The notes: a model not told the origin generated them from the sequence alone. DNA of 46,423 bases from Rhodospirillum sp. (GCA_021741145.1 JAIOYK010000043.1:1-46423); one strand, 5' to 3'. Positions 33,826 through 43,506 are shown, numbered from the stretch's first letter. Made by a program: numbers and translations.

Positions 33826-35625
33826 TCACGCCCGGTGATAGGATTTCGCCAGACCGGTAACGGGGGTGGGAATCCCGGCCTGCCGAGCCTTCAACTGGAG
33901 GGCCAGATGGGCGGAGTAAAACCGTGACTGGTGCAGGTTGCCGCCATGGAACCACAGCCCTTCCTGCTGGGTCGGCTTCCACATGTTGCGCAGTTCCCCT
34001 TCCCAGGGTCCCGGATCCTTGGTGGTATCGGAGCCCAGGCCCCAGCATTTGCCGACCTTGTCGGCGACCTCCTGGGAAATCAGTTGGGCCGCCCAACCAT
34101 TCATGGAGCCGTAACCGGTGGCGTAGACAATCAGATCAGCCGGGATCTCCTCGTCGCTGTCCATCACCACGCCGCTTTCCGTGATCTCCCGGATGTTTCC
34201 AGTCTTCAGTTTGATCTTGCCCTCGGCCACCAGTTCGGAGGCGCCCACGTCAATGTAGTAACCCGAAGCCCGGCGCAGGTATTTCAGGAACAGGCCGGAC
34301 TCGTCGTCGCCGTAATCCAGCATGAACCCGACCTTCTCCAGCCTCTTGTAGAAATCGGCGTCGCGGCGTCGGATCTCGTCATAGACCGGCTTGTGGACCT
34401 GGGGCAGCACCGCGTAAGGGATCGAGGCAAAGGTCAGATCCGCCTTTTCGGTGGTGATTCCCTTGGCGCGGGCCTCCTCCGAATAAAGGGGACCCATGGA
34501 CACCTCCATCAGGGAGTCCGAGCGCACCACATGGGTGGAGGAGCGCTGGAGCATGGTCACGTCCGCCCCGTTCTCCCACAGGTCGGCGCAGATGTCGTGG
34601 GCGGAGTTGTTCGAACCGATCACCACCGCCCGCTTGCCCCGCCACCCCTCGCCACCGGGGTGCTGGCTGGAATGGCAGTGCACGCCCTTGAAGCCTGCCG
34701 CACCGGGGATTTCCGGAATATTGGCCATGCCCGACATGCCTGTGGCCAGCACCAGTTGCTTGGGCGTCAGGGTTACCGTTTCACCCTCGCGCTTGACCAC
34801 CACGGTCCATTCCTTGGTGTCGTCGTCCCAGGTGGCCCGCTCGGCGACGGAGGAGGTCCAGTAGTCCAGCTCCATCACCTTGGTGTACATCTCCAGCCAA
34901 TCACCGACTTTGTCCTTCGGTGTGAAGATCGGCCAGTTGTCCGGGAAGGGGATATAGGGCAAGTGGTCATACCAGACCGGGTCGTGGAGGCAGAGGGATT
35001 TGTAGCGCTTGCGCCAGCTGTCTCCGGCACGCTCGTTCTTCTCGATGATCAGAGTGGGCACGCCGAGTTGCTTGAGGCGGGCACCAAGGGCGATGCCCCC
35101 CTGACCGCCCCCGAGAATGACCACATAGGGTTGTCTGGAATAACCCAGTTCCCGGGCATCGCGGGCCCGGCGGTCCCCCCAGGTCTCGCGGCCTGTGTCA
35201 ACACCATGCGCCACCCCCTTGTCGCGGGTAAACCGCCGCTTCTCCTCGTGCCCCTTCAACTCGTCCATGGAGGTCAGCAAGGTCCAGGCCGCGCCATCGT
35301 GTAGACGCAGATGGCCCGTTCCCCTGGCCACGGCCGTCTCGAAATGGAACCAGGCCTCGACCACGCCGTCGGCGGTGACCGAGGCCTCATCGACCTCCCA
35401 CCCGGTGGGCTTCGCGCCCGTCAGGGTCGCCTTGAGCATGTCGGCGATGGCCGCCTTGCCCTCGAAGGTCGCGATATTCCAGGAAAAGGCCACCAGGTCC
35501 CGCCAATAGCACTCCTCGGCGAACAATCCGATGGCCGCTTCGATATCTTCCTTGGCGAGAGCCCCGGCCAGGGCATCAAGCCAAGTCTGCGCCTTCACCT
35601 TGGCGTCATCCACGATCGCGTCCAT
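33826..35625 (-). CDS. Flavin-containing monooxygenase with an N-terminal SnoaL/NTF2-like domain
   Basis: 599 residues from the ATG at 35625 (GGGAGGAAG upstream); a longer open frame upstream is not supported. Residues 1-130 form a SnoaL/NTF2-like cone domain (AIGLFAEECYWRDLVAFSW). Then comes the FAD-binding motif GGGQGGIALGARLKQLG (about 168-184), the monooxygenase fingerprint region FKGVHCHSSQHPGGEGW and the NADPH-binding motif VVIGSNNSAHDICADL (about 333-348). Such enzymes insert one oxygen atom into ketones, amines or sulfur compounds. It is the last gene of the operon, 73 nt after the phosphatase gene. The substrate is unknown; a Baeyer-Villiger-like or N-oxygenation role is possible. 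Confidence 0.9.
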   Translation of the reverse strand: MDAIVDDAKVKAQTWLDALAGALAKEDIEAAIGLFAEECYWRDLVAFSWNIATFEGKAAIADMLKATLTGAKPTGWEVDEASVTADGVVEAWFHFETAVARGTGHLRLHDGAAWTLLTSMDELKGHEEKRRFTRDKGVAHGVDTGRETWGDRRARDARELGYSRQPYVVILGGGQGGIALGARLKQLGVPTLIIEKNERAGDSWRKRYKSLCLHDPVWYDHLPYIPFPDNWPIFTPKDKVGDWLEMYTKVMELDYWTSSVAERATWDDDTKEWTVVVKREGETVTLTPKQLVLATGMSGMANIPEIPGAAGFKGVHCHSSQHPGGEGWRGKRAVVIGSNNSAHDICADLWENGADVTMLQRSSTHVVRSDSLMEVSMGPLYSEEARAKGITTEKADLTFASIPYAVLPQVHKPVYDEIRRRDADFYKRLEKVGFMLDYGDDESGLFLKYLRRASGYYIDVGASELVAEGKIKLKTGNIREITESGVVMDSDEEIPADLIVYATGYGSMNGWAAQLISQEVADKVGKCWGLGSDTTKDPGPWEGELRNMWKPTQQEGLWFHGGNLHQSRFYSAHLALQLKARQAGIPTPVTGLAKSYHRA

Positions 35626-35698
35626 GCTTCCTCCCATTCTCTTTTGTGGGACGCCCTTGATGGGCGCCCTTCGCCACGCCGGATCCGTCCGCGCCCTT

Positions 35699-36391
35699 TC
35701 AGGCGGCCGAAACGGTCCCGGCCAATTCCTCGACCATCCCGGGGATGGCACCGAAAGACCCAGCCACCCGGTCGGCCCCCATGTCCGCCGCGGCAATCCT
35801 GGAATAGCCCCAGGTGACCGCGATGACCGGAATACGCGCCGCCCGGGCCGCGTCCACGTCGATGGTGGAATCACTGACCATGACCACCGGGTAGCTGGGT
35901 GGACGGTCCTCGGGCAGGGTGCGCAGTAAATGGGCCGGATCTGGCTTGGCCACGCCGAAGGTGTCCGGCCCGGCGATCAGGGCGAATGCCCACATCAGTC
36001 CCAGGTCCTGCAGGATTCCCCGGGCGCTGGCCTCCAGCTTGTTGGTGCAGACCACCAAGCGCCATCCGGTCAGGCGCAGGGAGGCGAGCGCGTCGGCGGC
36101 CCCCTCGTAGGGGCGTGTCTTCGCCGACAACCGCCCGGCGTAGATCTTCAAGAAGCCGTCCACGGCGCCGGACAGGGAGACCGGATCCAGGGTGACCCCC
36201 TGGGCGGCCAATCCCTCGGCGACCAAGTGGTGGATGCCGTGGCCGATCCTTTGGCGGGTGGCCTCCAAACCCAGAGGCGGCAGGTTCATCGTGGCGAGGA
36301 AAAGATCCAGCGTATCGGCCAGGTCGGGCGCGCTGTCCACCAGGGTGCCGTCGAGGTCTAGGATCACCGTTCCCCTTGGGCGGTCAGGCAT
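35699..36391 (-). CDS. gph: Phosphoglycolate phosphatase-like HAD hydrolase
   Basis: 230 residues, right for Gph/CbbZ. HAD motif I is LDLDGTLVDSAPD (nucleophile Asp about residue 11), motif II is in VVCTNK, motif III Lys in GVAKPDP, and motif IV in VMVSDSTIDVDAARAA. The helical cap lies at about 20-90. It overlaps the dihydrolipoyl dehydrogenase gene by 8 nt. Phosphoglycolate phosphatase removes phosphate from 2-phosphoglycolate, but related enzymes act on other small sugar phosphates, which would fit the transketolase/transaldolase neighbours. Confidence 0.88.
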   Translation of the reverse strand: MPDRPRGTVILDLDGTLVDSAPDLADTLDLFLATMNLPPLGLEATRQRIGHGIHHLVAEGLAAQGVTLDPVSLSGAVDGFLKIYAGRLSAKTRPYEGAADALASLRLTGWRLVVCTNKLEASARGILQDLGLMWAFALIAGPDTFGVAKPDPAHLLRTLPEDRPPSYPVVMVSDSTIDVDAARAARIPVIAVTWGYSRIAAADMGADRVAGSFGAIPGMVEELAGTVSAA

Positions 36392-37787
36392 GGATCGCCC
36401 CCCCCCTCGTGGCCAGGATCGCCTCGTGCAGGGCCTCCGACAGGGTGGGATGGGGGAAGACGACGCCGGCCAATTGCTCGGCGGTGGCGCCGAGAGTCAG
36501 GGCGATGGTCAGGCCATGGATCTGTTCACTGGCCAGCGGACCAACCAGATGGGCACCGATCAGGCGGTCGCTTTCGGCGTCGAACAGGACCTTGGCGAAG
36601 CCCTCGGTGTCGCCAAGCACCATGGCCTTGCCGTTGCCACGCAGACCAAAGCGCCCGATCCGTGTGGTGATGCCCCGTTCATCGGCCTGGGCCTCGGTCA
36701 GCCCGACGGAAGCGACCTGGGGATGGGAATAGACGCATGATGGCACCGGCCCGGGTCTGGAGACCGCGGCGCCACGGCGCGCGATGGCCTCGACGCAGCG
36801 CACCCCGTCATGCTCGGCCTTATGGGCCAACATGGGCGGACCCGCCACATCGCCGATGGCATGGAGGCCCGGCACATTGGTTCGGCCCACGCCGTCCGTG
36901 ACGAGAGCGCCCCGGTCCATGGCCACGCCTAAAGCCTCCAACCCCAGGCCAGCGGTATTGGCCACCACGCCAACGGCGCTCAACACCCGCTCCGCCTTCA
37001 GGGCGGAGCCGTCCGAAAGGGACGCGACCACCCCCTCCGGCCCCTTGGTCAAACCGTTGACCGAGACACCGGTCCGGATGGTGATGCCCTGCCTGGACAG
37101 GGCCGTCTCCATGGCCTCGGAAACCTCCGCATCCTCCTGGGGCAGGACGCGCGGCAGGGCTTCCAGCATGGTCACCTCGGTCCCTAGGGCGGCGTAGATG
37201 CCCGCGAATTCCACCCCGATCGCCCCCGATCCAACGATCAGCAAGGATCCGGGAATGGCCGTCGGGCGGAGCGCCTCGAAATAGGTCCAGACCCGGTCAC
37301 CGTCGGGCTCCAGACCCGGCCCGCGCCGGGGGGAGGCGCCAGTGGCGACAATCACGTGGTTGGCCGTGTAGGCGCCCGGCCCCAAAGCGCCCCTCGGGGC
37401 GGTCGTGGCGCTCTCCGTCACCTCCACGGCCCCGGGGGCGGTGATCCGCGCCAGGCCCCAGATCACGTCGACGCCGTTCTTCTTGAGCAGATAGGCGACC
37501 CCCATGCCGAGCTGTCCGGCCACCTCCCGGGACCGGGCGAGCAGGCCAACGGGATCCAGGATCGCGCCGTCCGCCACCACGCCATGGCGCTTCCCCCCCT
37601 TGGCGCCACGCAGAATTTCCGTCCCATGCAGCAGGGATTTGGTGGGAATGCAGCCCCAGTTCAGGCAGATGCCGCCCAGATGGGCGCGCTCGACGATGCC
37701 CACGCTCAGCCCCAGTTGGCGGGCCCGGATGGCGGCCACGTACCCCCCGGGGCCAGAGCCAATGATCAGGATGTCATAGGTGCTCAT
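36384..37787 (-). CDS. lpdA: Dihydrolipoyl dehydrogenase (E3)
   Basis: 467 residues from the ATG at 37787, the start chosen from GGAAGGG upstream and the immediate FAD motif YDILIIGSGPGGYVAAIRA. The redox disulfide is in GGICLNWGCIPTKSL, the NAD motif is LLIVGSGAIGVEFAGIYAALG, and the C-terminal catalytic His-Glu pair is in HPTLSEALHEA. It reoxidises dihydrolipoamide for the E1/E2 complex encoded upstream in the operon. Its start overlaps the transketolase stop by 4 nt (ATGA). Confidence 0.96.
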   Translation of the reverse strand: MSTYDILIIGSGPGGYVAAIRARQLGLSVGIVERAHLGGICLNWGCIPTKSLLHGTEILRGAKGGKRHGVVADGAILDPVGLLARSREVAGQLGMGVAYLLKKNGVDVIWGLARITAPGAVEVTESATTAPRGALGPGAYTANHVIVATGASPRRGPGLEPDGDRVWTYFEALRPTAIPGSLLIVGSGAIGVEFAGIYAALGTEVTMLEALPRVLPQEDAEVSEAMETALSRQGITIRTGVSVNGLTKGPEGVVASLSDGSALKAERVLSAVGVVANTAGLGLEALGVAMDRGALVTDGVGRTNVPGLHAIGDVAGPPMLAHKAEHDGVRCVEAIARRGAAVSRPGPVPSCVYSHPQVASVGLTEAQADERGITTRIGRFGLRGNGKAMVLGDTEGFAKVLFDAESDRLIGAHLVGPLASEQIHGLTIALTLGATAEQLAGVVFPHPTLSEALHEAILATRGGAIHA

Positions 37788-39799
37788 GCCCTTCCCCCCC
37801 CGCCATCGAGGAGGGCGCGGGCGCGCGCGGCGACGGCCTCCCCCGTGATGCCGAAATGGGTGTAGAGTTCCTCCGCCGGACCCGAGGCGCCGTAGCCGGT
37901 CATGCCAACAAAGTCCCCCTTGGATCCGAGAAGGCGGTCCCAGCCGAAAGACAGGGCCGCCTCGACCCCCACCCGGACACCCTGCGGGTCGCCAAGGACG
38001 GCGGTCCGGTAGCCAGGGCACTGGGCGGCGAAGAGTTCGAAGGACGGCAGGGAGACCACGGCGGTTCCGATGCCCTCCCCTTCCAGGATATCCCGGGCCG
38101 CCATGGCGAGGGAAACCTCGGACCCCGTGGCGATCAGGGTCGTTACGCGGGCACCCACGGCGGCCTCGGCCAACACATAGCCGCCCTTGGCGCAAAGGTT
38201 TTCCTCTCCCGGATCCCGTCGCAGCACGGGCAGGTCCTGGCGGGAGAGGACGATCGCCGTGGGTCCGGTCTCCCGGTCCAGGGCAATTTCCCAAGCCTCC
38301 GCCGTTTCCACCGCGTCGGCGGGGCGAAGAACGACCAGCCCGTGGGTGGCCCGCAAGACAGCCAGGGTTTCCACCGGCTGGTGGGTGGGGCCGTCTTCCC
38401 CCAGGCCGATGGAATCATGGGTCAGCACGTGGATGACAGGTTGCGCCATCAGGCAGGACAGGCGCAGGGCCGGGAGGAGATAGGTGGCGAAGACCAGGAA
38501 GCTGCCCGAATAGGGCCGATAGCCTCCGTGAAGGCTCAGCCCGTTCATGATCGCCGCCATGGCGTGCTCCCGCACCCCATAGTGGATGTAGCGACCGGAA
38601 TAGTCCCCGGGGGTCACCGGACGCGTGACCTTGGTCCGGGTATTGACGGAACCGGTCAAATCGGCGGAGCCGCCCACCAAAAAAGGAACCAGGGGAGTCA
38701 GGACGTCCAGCGCGGCCCCGGAAGCCTTGCGGGTGGCGATCTCGCCACCCGCCGCGGCGACGGCGCGTTTGTGGTCAACCAGAGCGCCACGCCAGTTAAC
38801 GGGTACGACGCGGCCCAGGTGGTCCTCGAAAGCCTGGCGCCGGGGGGCCTCGGCGGCGGCCAGGCGCGCGCGCCAAGCCTCCCGGTTGGACGCGCCCCGT
38901 GCACCAATGCCCTCCCATGCCGCCTTCACCTCCTCCGGAACCTCGAACGGACCATGGGTCCATCCCAGGGCCGCCCGGGTCTCGGCGAGTTCCACCTCCC
39001 CAAGGGGGGAACCGTGGCATTTGGCGGTTCCCGCCTTGGTGGGCGCCCCCTTGCCGATGGTGGTGACGCATGCGACGAGGCTCGGGCGATCGGCCTCCCG
39101 GGCCCGCTGGATGGCCACGGCCACCGCCTCCGGGTCATGGCCGTCGACCCGTTGGACATGCCATCCGGCCGCGGCGAAGCGGGCGGGATGGTCCTCGGAG
39201 GTCGCCAGACTGGTGGCGCCGTCGATGGTGATGCCGTTGTCATCGAAGAGGACGATAAGCCGGGATAGGCCCATGTGACCGGCGAAGGACACGGCTTCCT
39301 GCCCGACCCCCTCCATCAGACAGCCGTCCCCGGCGATGACATAGGTGTCGTGGTCCACCAGGTCGGCGCCGAAGCGGGCGCGGTCCATGGACTCGGCCAG
39401 TGCCATGCCCACGGCGGTGGCGAGCCCCTGGCCCAGCGGACCGGTGGTGGTTTCGATTCCCGCGCCATGGCCATATTCGGGATGCCCCGCCGCTGGCGAG
39501 CCCAATTGGCGGAAGCTCTTGAGGACCTCGATGTCCCACCCCGGATAGCCGCAGAGGTGCAGCAGGGAATAGAGCAGCATGGAGCCGTGGCCAGCCGACA
39601 ACACGAAGCGGTCCCGGTCGGGCCAATCCGGCGTGGTGGGATCAAAAGTCAGGAAGCGGGTGAACAAGACCGTGGCCACGTCGGCCATGCCCATGGGCAT
39701 GCCGGGGTGACCGGAGCGGGCCCCCTCCACCGCGTCCGCGGCAAGGAAGCGGATGGCATTCGCCATGGTCTGAAAGGGGGTATCGGTGATGTCGCGCAT
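37784..39799 (-). CDS. tkt: Transketolase
   Basis: 671 residues, full length. Visible features: the N-terminal SGHPGMPMGMADVATVLF, thiamine-diphosphate motif GDGCLMEGVGQEAVSFAGH ending in the DDNG loop, GPLGQGLATAVGMA, and the substrate-binding THDSIGLGEDGPTHQPVE. It moves two-carbon ketol units between sugar phosphates. It is co-transcribed with the dehydrogenase complex and a transaldolase-family protein rather than with housekeeping carbon genes, and there is no RuBisCO gene, so it is probably a pathway-specific copy. Confidence 0.95.
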   Translation of the reverse strand: MRDITDTPFQTMANAIRFLAADAVEGARSGHPGMPMGMADVATVLFTRFLTFDPTTPDWPDRDRFVLSAGHGSMLLYSLLHLCGYPGWDIEVLKSFRQLGSPAAGHPEYGHGAGIETTTGPLGQGLATAVGMALAESMDRARFGADLVDHDTYVIAGDGCLMEGVGQEAVSFAGHMGLSRLIVLFDDNGITIDGATSLATSEDHPARFAAAGWHVQRVDGHDPEAVAVAIQRAREADRPSLVACVTTIGKGAPTKAGTAKCHGSPLGEVELAETRAALGWTHGPFEVPEEVKAAWEGIGARGASNREAWRARLAAAEAPRRQAFEDHLGRVVPVNWRGALVDHKRAVAAAGGEIATRKASGAALDVLTPLVPFLVGGSADLTGSVNTRTKVTRPVTPGDYSGRYIHYGVREHAMAAIMNGLSLHGGYRPYSGSFLVFATYLLPALRLSCLMAQPVIHVLTHDSIGLGEDGPTHQPVETLAVLRATHGLVVLRPADAVETAEAWEIALDRETGPTAIVLSRQDLPVLRRDPGEENLCAKGGYVLAEAAVGARVTTLIATGSEVSLAMAARDILEGEGIGTAVVSLPSFELFAAQCPGYRTAVLGDPQGVRVGVEAALSFGWDRLLGSKGDFVGMTGYGASGPAEELYTHFGITGEAVAARARALLDGGGGRA

Positions 39800-39842
39800 C
39801 TCATCGTCCCGTTCGCGGGGGAAGCGCCGGATCCGACCGCGG

Positions 39843-41186
39843 TCAACCCGCGGATCGGACAGTCCGGGCTATGAGGGTCTGGACGAGGTCGGCGGCCTCG
39901 ATCTGGGGCAGATGCCCGACTCGCGGCAGTCGGTACAGGGCCACCTGGGCGGGCACCTGGGCTTCCGTCTCGGTGGCGGGGATGATGGCGTCCTCCCGAC
40001 CGACGATGACCGAACAGGGAACCCCCAGGCGGGCCAGGGCCTCGCGGATGGAGAAGAGCTGAGTCGAGCCCTCGAACACCCCCCGGGCGACCCGCTTCTG
40101 GGCCTCCACGAGGCCCCCGTCCTCGCGGGCGGCCAGGGTGGCGCGCACCAGGGCTCCGCGCAGGCTGGCCGGATCGTGGACCAGACGTCGCATCCAGGCG
40201 GCCAGGGCGGCCTCGGACCGGGCGGCCAGGAAGCCGTCAACGAAGGCCCCGTCGATGGAGGGTCCCAGACCGGCGGGGGACAGCAGAGTCAAAGACCGCG
40301 TATCCAGGTCGCCCCGCTCCGTAAGGGCCGCGGCGATGGCCGCGCCCAAGGAATGGCCGACGAGGTGAATCCCGTCCCGCCCGGCGGCCGCCGCCGCCCG
40401 ACCGACCGCCTCGACCAGGGCGTCGAAATCAGCCGCCCCATGGCCCCGGGATCCGCCATGGCCCGGCAAGTCCAGGGCCAACAGAGGGCAACCGATGCCC
40501 AATGCCCCGACCATGGGCCGCCAGGACGACAGGTCCGCCCCGAAGCCGTGAATGAAGAGAATGGGCACCCCCTCCCCCTGCCGCAGGATCCGCGTTTCCA
40601 GGTCGGCGCCGCCCCAGGCGGACGGCGTGGAAAGGACCCCCGTGCCACCGGTGACCAGGACCGAGTCCACGTCGCGCAGGACGACGGCGCCGTCGGGACC
40701 GGTCCCCTCGATGGCCGCCAAGTCCAGACCATGGGCCGCGGCGCGCACGCGTGCCACCGGCGAGGACCGGACAACCCGAGCCCCCCCCGCCGCCGGGACC
40801 ACTGTCAGGGAGGTCTTCTTGGACACCGCCTTGACCGGATCGACGGCCAAGGGAACGACGGTCTTCTCGCGAGCGGGTTCGGACGCCGCCGTCGGAGGCG
40901 GCTTGGCGGCCTTCGGTTCGGCGGGGGGACCCGCCACCAGGGTTTCTCCCGGCTGCCCCAGGTGCATCAGGGGTTCGAGGACGGTGGCCCAGTCTCCCAC
41001 CTGAAAGGGCAGGGAGATCACCACCCCTTCAACAAAGGCCTCAACCTCGAAACTCGCCTTTTCGGATTCCACCACGGCGACCATGTCGCCCTTCTTGACC
41101 GTATCGCCTTCCTTGACGTGCAACTCAACGATTTTCGCCTCGGTCAAATCCTGCCCAACCTGGGGCACCAGGATCGCGTCCGCCAT
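39843..41186 (-). CDS. Acetoin dehydrogenase-type E2: lipoyl domain, E3-binding domain and alpha/beta hydrolase
   Basis: 447 residues from the ATG at 41186 (GAGGGA upstream). Residues 1-78 are a lipoyl domain with the attachment Lys at 43 (ESEKASFEVE). A Pro/Ala linker leads to an E3-binding domain (about 125-160, VARVRAAAHGLDLAAIEGTG). Residues about 185-447 are an alpha/beta hydrolase (PILFIHGFGAD, nucleophile elbow VGHSLGAA) in place of the usual acyltransferase core. This layout is characteristic of AcoC, the E2 of acetoin dehydrogenase complexes. It lacks the DHRxxxG catalytic motif of classic E2 proteins. Confidence 0.9.
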   Translation of the reverse strand: MADAILVPQVGQDLTEAKIVELHVKEGDTVKKGDMVAVVESEKASFEVEAFVEGVVISLPFQVGDWATVLEPLMHLGQPGETLVAGPPAEPKAAKPPPTAASEPAREKTVVPLAVDPVKAVSKKTSLTVVPAAGGARVVRSSPVARVRAAAHGLDLAAIEGTGPDGAVVLRDVDSVLVTGGTGVLSTPSAWGGADLETRILRQGEGVPILFIHGFGADLSSWRPMVGALGIGCPLLALDLPGHGGSRGHGAADFDALVEAVGRAAAAAGRDGIHLVGHSLGAAIAAALTERGDLDTRSLTLLSPAGLGPSIDGAFVDGFLAARSEAALAAWMRRLVHDPASLRGALVRATLAAREDGGLVEAQKRVARGVFEGSTQLFSIREALARLGVPCSVIVGREDAIIPATETEAQVPAQVALYRLPRVGHLPQIEAADLVQTLIARTVRSAG

Positions 41187-41247
41187 ATCCCATTCCCTCA
41201 TCTATCCGAACCGGCGCCGCGCGCCGGACTATTCGTCCTTGGTCCGA

Positions 41248-42468
41248 TCAAGCCGCCCGACGCCGGGTTCCCTCCATGGCGCGGGCGACGAAATCGACCG
41301 TCTTGCGCGTCGCCGCGGCGAATTCCGAGGCCGTGGCCACGAAAGCGCCAAAGTGGCTGAACTGCTCGGGGTCCATCCCGTCGAACTCGTAGGCCTGTCG
41401 GAAATAGGGCAGACGCAGGAGCTTTTCGATGGCCGCCGCCGATGGCGGTTCGTGAATGGCCTCTGGATTGAAGGGGGCCATCCGATCCTCGACGCGCATC
41501 AATTCTTGGATGTAGCCCGGCGGGCAGGTGTAAACGAAGTCCCCCCCGGCGATGGCCTCGATATGCCCGCTCGACGCCCGGCCATCGGGTCCATCATCGG
41601 TCACCCGCATGGAGCATTGCAGCATCTTGCTGGGGTGGCCGGTCTCCAGGGCATGGCCATAGGCCCGCTTCAAAACAGCGATCTCGCCCTGAAGGATCTC
41701 CCAGGGAGACAGAGTCATCCCCCGGGTTTCCGCCTGGGCATTCAGGTCGCCGATGTTCCCCAAGCGCGAGGACATATGCGTGATCACCGACCGCCACCGG
41801 GAAAGGTCGATCCCCGCCGCCTTGGCCCGTTCCAGGCCGTTGGACACGGCGCGCATGCAGGCCAAATACTGCGGCACGGAGAACGAGGTGGTGTTGTTGG
41901 TGGAGATGCCCTGGGCGGTCAGTTCCTCGATCACCCGGTAGCCCTCCTGGGAGCCGGGAATCTTGACCATGACATTCGGCGCGACGGCCGCCAACTCCAG
42001 ACCCTGCGCCAGCATGCGGTCATGGTCGGTGACAAAGCGTGGATCGACCTGCCCCGATACGAAGCCCCGGCGCCCGTCCGTGCGGTCATGGACCGGGCGG
42101 ACCATGGCGGCGCCCCGGCGCACCACGTCCAAGTAGACATGCCAATAGACATCCTCGACCCCAGCGTCTGGCTCGGCTTCCGAGACGCGGCGGATCTCCT
42201 CGATCCAGACGACGGGGTCGTTCTGAATGGCCTGGAGGGACAGGGGGGGATTGGTGGTCACGCCCCCGAACCCCATGCGGCCTTCACGGGCAACGGTATT
42301 CGGGTCGAACAGGCGGGTGAGTTGAGCCTCCCACAGTGCCCGCTTGTGCTCCGGGGCGGCGTCGAGCACGCCCCGTTTCCAGGTTTCGTAAACGAGGGGC
42401 GAGGAATCCCACCAGATCTCACAGTTGGGATTGGTCTCGGCCAATCGTTCCAGGATATGCCGTGTCAT
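41248..42468 (-). CDS. Transaldolase-family protein, longer than classical transaldolases
   Basis: 406 residues against about 220 or 320 for known transaldolase types. The family core is present: GVTTNPPLSLQAI (about 73-85) and the Schiff-base Lys in VMVKIPGSQEG (about 165). Extra sequence lies at the N-terminus (CEIWWDSSPLVYETW), in an insertion near 100-140, and in a C-terminal extension of about 100 residues (SGHIEAIAGGDFVYTCPPGY). A GGGAGCCGG site precedes the ATG. It lies between E1 beta and E2 in the operon. The acceptor and donor substrates are unknown; a dedicated ketose or deoxyketose is plausible. Confidence 0.87.
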   Translation of the reverse strand: MTRHILERLAETNPNCEIWWDSSPLVYETWKRGVLDAAPEHKRALWEAQLTRLFDPNTVAREGRMGFGGVTTNPPLSLQAIQNDPVVWIEEIRRVSEAEPDAGVEDVYWHVYLDVVRRGAAMVRPVHDRTDGRRGFVSGQVDPRFVTDHDRMLAQGLELAAVAPNVMVKIPGSQEGYRVIEELTAQGISTNNTTSFSVPQYLACMRAVSNGLERAKAAGIDLSRWRSVITHMSSRLGNIGDLNAQAETRGMTLSPWEILQGEIAVLKRAYGHALETGHPSKMLQCSMRVTDDGPDGRASSGHIEAIAGGDFVYTCPPGYIQELMRVEDRMAPFNPEAIHEPPSAAAIEKLLRLPYFRQAYEFDGMDPEQFSHFGAFVATASEFAAATRKTVDFVARAMEGTRRRAA

Positions 42469-42498
42469 CTCCGGCTCCCTTCGGGAAAAGTGGTCACC

Positions 42499-43506
42499 CT
42501 ATTCGGCCGCCGCGGCGAGCGGACCGATGTGCAGCGCGCGGCGAATTCCGCCGACCACATCGTCCTTCTGGGGCACGCTCGCGGCCTCGAGGGTGAGATT
42601 GAATGGAATGGGCACGTTCAGGCCCGCGACGATGGTCACCGGCGCATCAAGCTCGAAAAAAGCCTTGTCCTGGATGATCGAAGCGATGTCCGAGGCCACG
42701 CCACCCCGGCGCGGCGCCTCCTGGACGATCACCGCCCGACGGGTCTTGGCCACCGAGGCCAGGATCATGTCCTCGTCCAGGGGCACTAGGGTTCGGGGGT
42801 CGATGACCTCCACGTCGATGCCCTCGGCGGCCAGGTCCTCGGCCGCGTCCAGCGCCCGCTGGACCATGTTCGACCAAGCGATCACCGTCACGTCCTTGCC
42901 CTGGCGGCGGATCGCCCCCTTGCCGAACGCGACCACATGCTCGCCCTCTGGCACGGGTCCCTTGGTCATGTACAGGTGCTTGTGTTCCAGGAACATGACC
43001 GGATCGGACTGGCGCAGGGCATGCTTCAGCAGTCCCTTGGCGTCGGCCGGCGTGGAGGGCATGACGACACGCAAGCCCGGAATATGGTAAAACAGCGCCT
43101 CAAGGGATTGGGAGTGCTGGGCCGCGACACCGCCACCAGCACCGCCCTGGGTGCGCATGACAAAGGGCACCCGGCCCTCGCCGCCCGTCATCAGGCGGAA
43201 TTTGGCCGCCTGGTTGACGATCATGTCCATGCCCAGCATGGCGAAATCCACATAGAGGATCTCAACGATGGGCCGGGTTCCAGCGATGGCCGCGCCAACG
43301 CCCACGCCGATCATGCCGGCTTCGGCGATGGGGGTGTCACGCACCCGCTTTGGTCCATATTTGGCCAGCAGCCCCTCGGTGACCTTATAGGAGCCACCCC
43401 GTTCGGCGATCCCCTCGCCGATGATGAACACCTCGGGATTCGCCCCCATTTCCTCGTCGATTGCCTCGCGCAAGGCCTCGCGATACATAATTTCTCGGTC
43501 CGCCAC
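42499..43506 (-). CDS. 2-Oxoacid/acetoin dehydrogenase E1 beta subunit
   Basis: 335 residues from a GTG at 43506, chosen because GGGAGGAAG lies 6-13 nt upstream and homologues start with the same ADREIMYREALREAIDEEM. The transketolase-like pyrimidine domain has the catalytic Glu region GEGIAERGGSYKVTEGL and DTPIAEAGMIGVGVGAA; the C-terminal domain begins near 200 (VTVIAWSNMVQRAL). It forms the alpha2beta2 E1 with the product of the gene at 43846-44832. Unusually, 339 nt of AT-rich DNA separate the two subunit genes. Confidence 0.94.
   Translation of the reverse strand: MADREIMYREALREAIDEEMGANPEVFIIGEGIAERGGSYKVTEGLLAKYGPKRVRDTPIAEAGMIGVGVGAAIAGTRPIVEILYVDFAMLGMDMIVNQAAKFRLMTGGEGRVPFVMRTQGGAGGGVAAQHSQSLEALFYHIPGLRVVMPSTPADAKGLLKHALRQSDPVMFLEHKHLYMTKGPVPEGEHVVAFGKGAIRRQGKDVTVIAWSNMVQRALDAAEDLAAEGIDVEVIDPRTLVPLDEDMILASVAKTRRAVIVQEAPRRGGVASDIASIIQDKAFFELDAPVTIVAGLNVPIPFNLTLEAASVPQKDDVVGGIRRALHIGPLAAAAE

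Noticed and set aside
37784-39799. Calvin-cycle cbb cluster (transketolase plus phosphoglycolate phosphatase)
   Set aside because: No RuBisCO, phosphoribulokinase or CbbR is present; the neighbours are dehydrogenase-complex genes and the regulator is RpiR-type.
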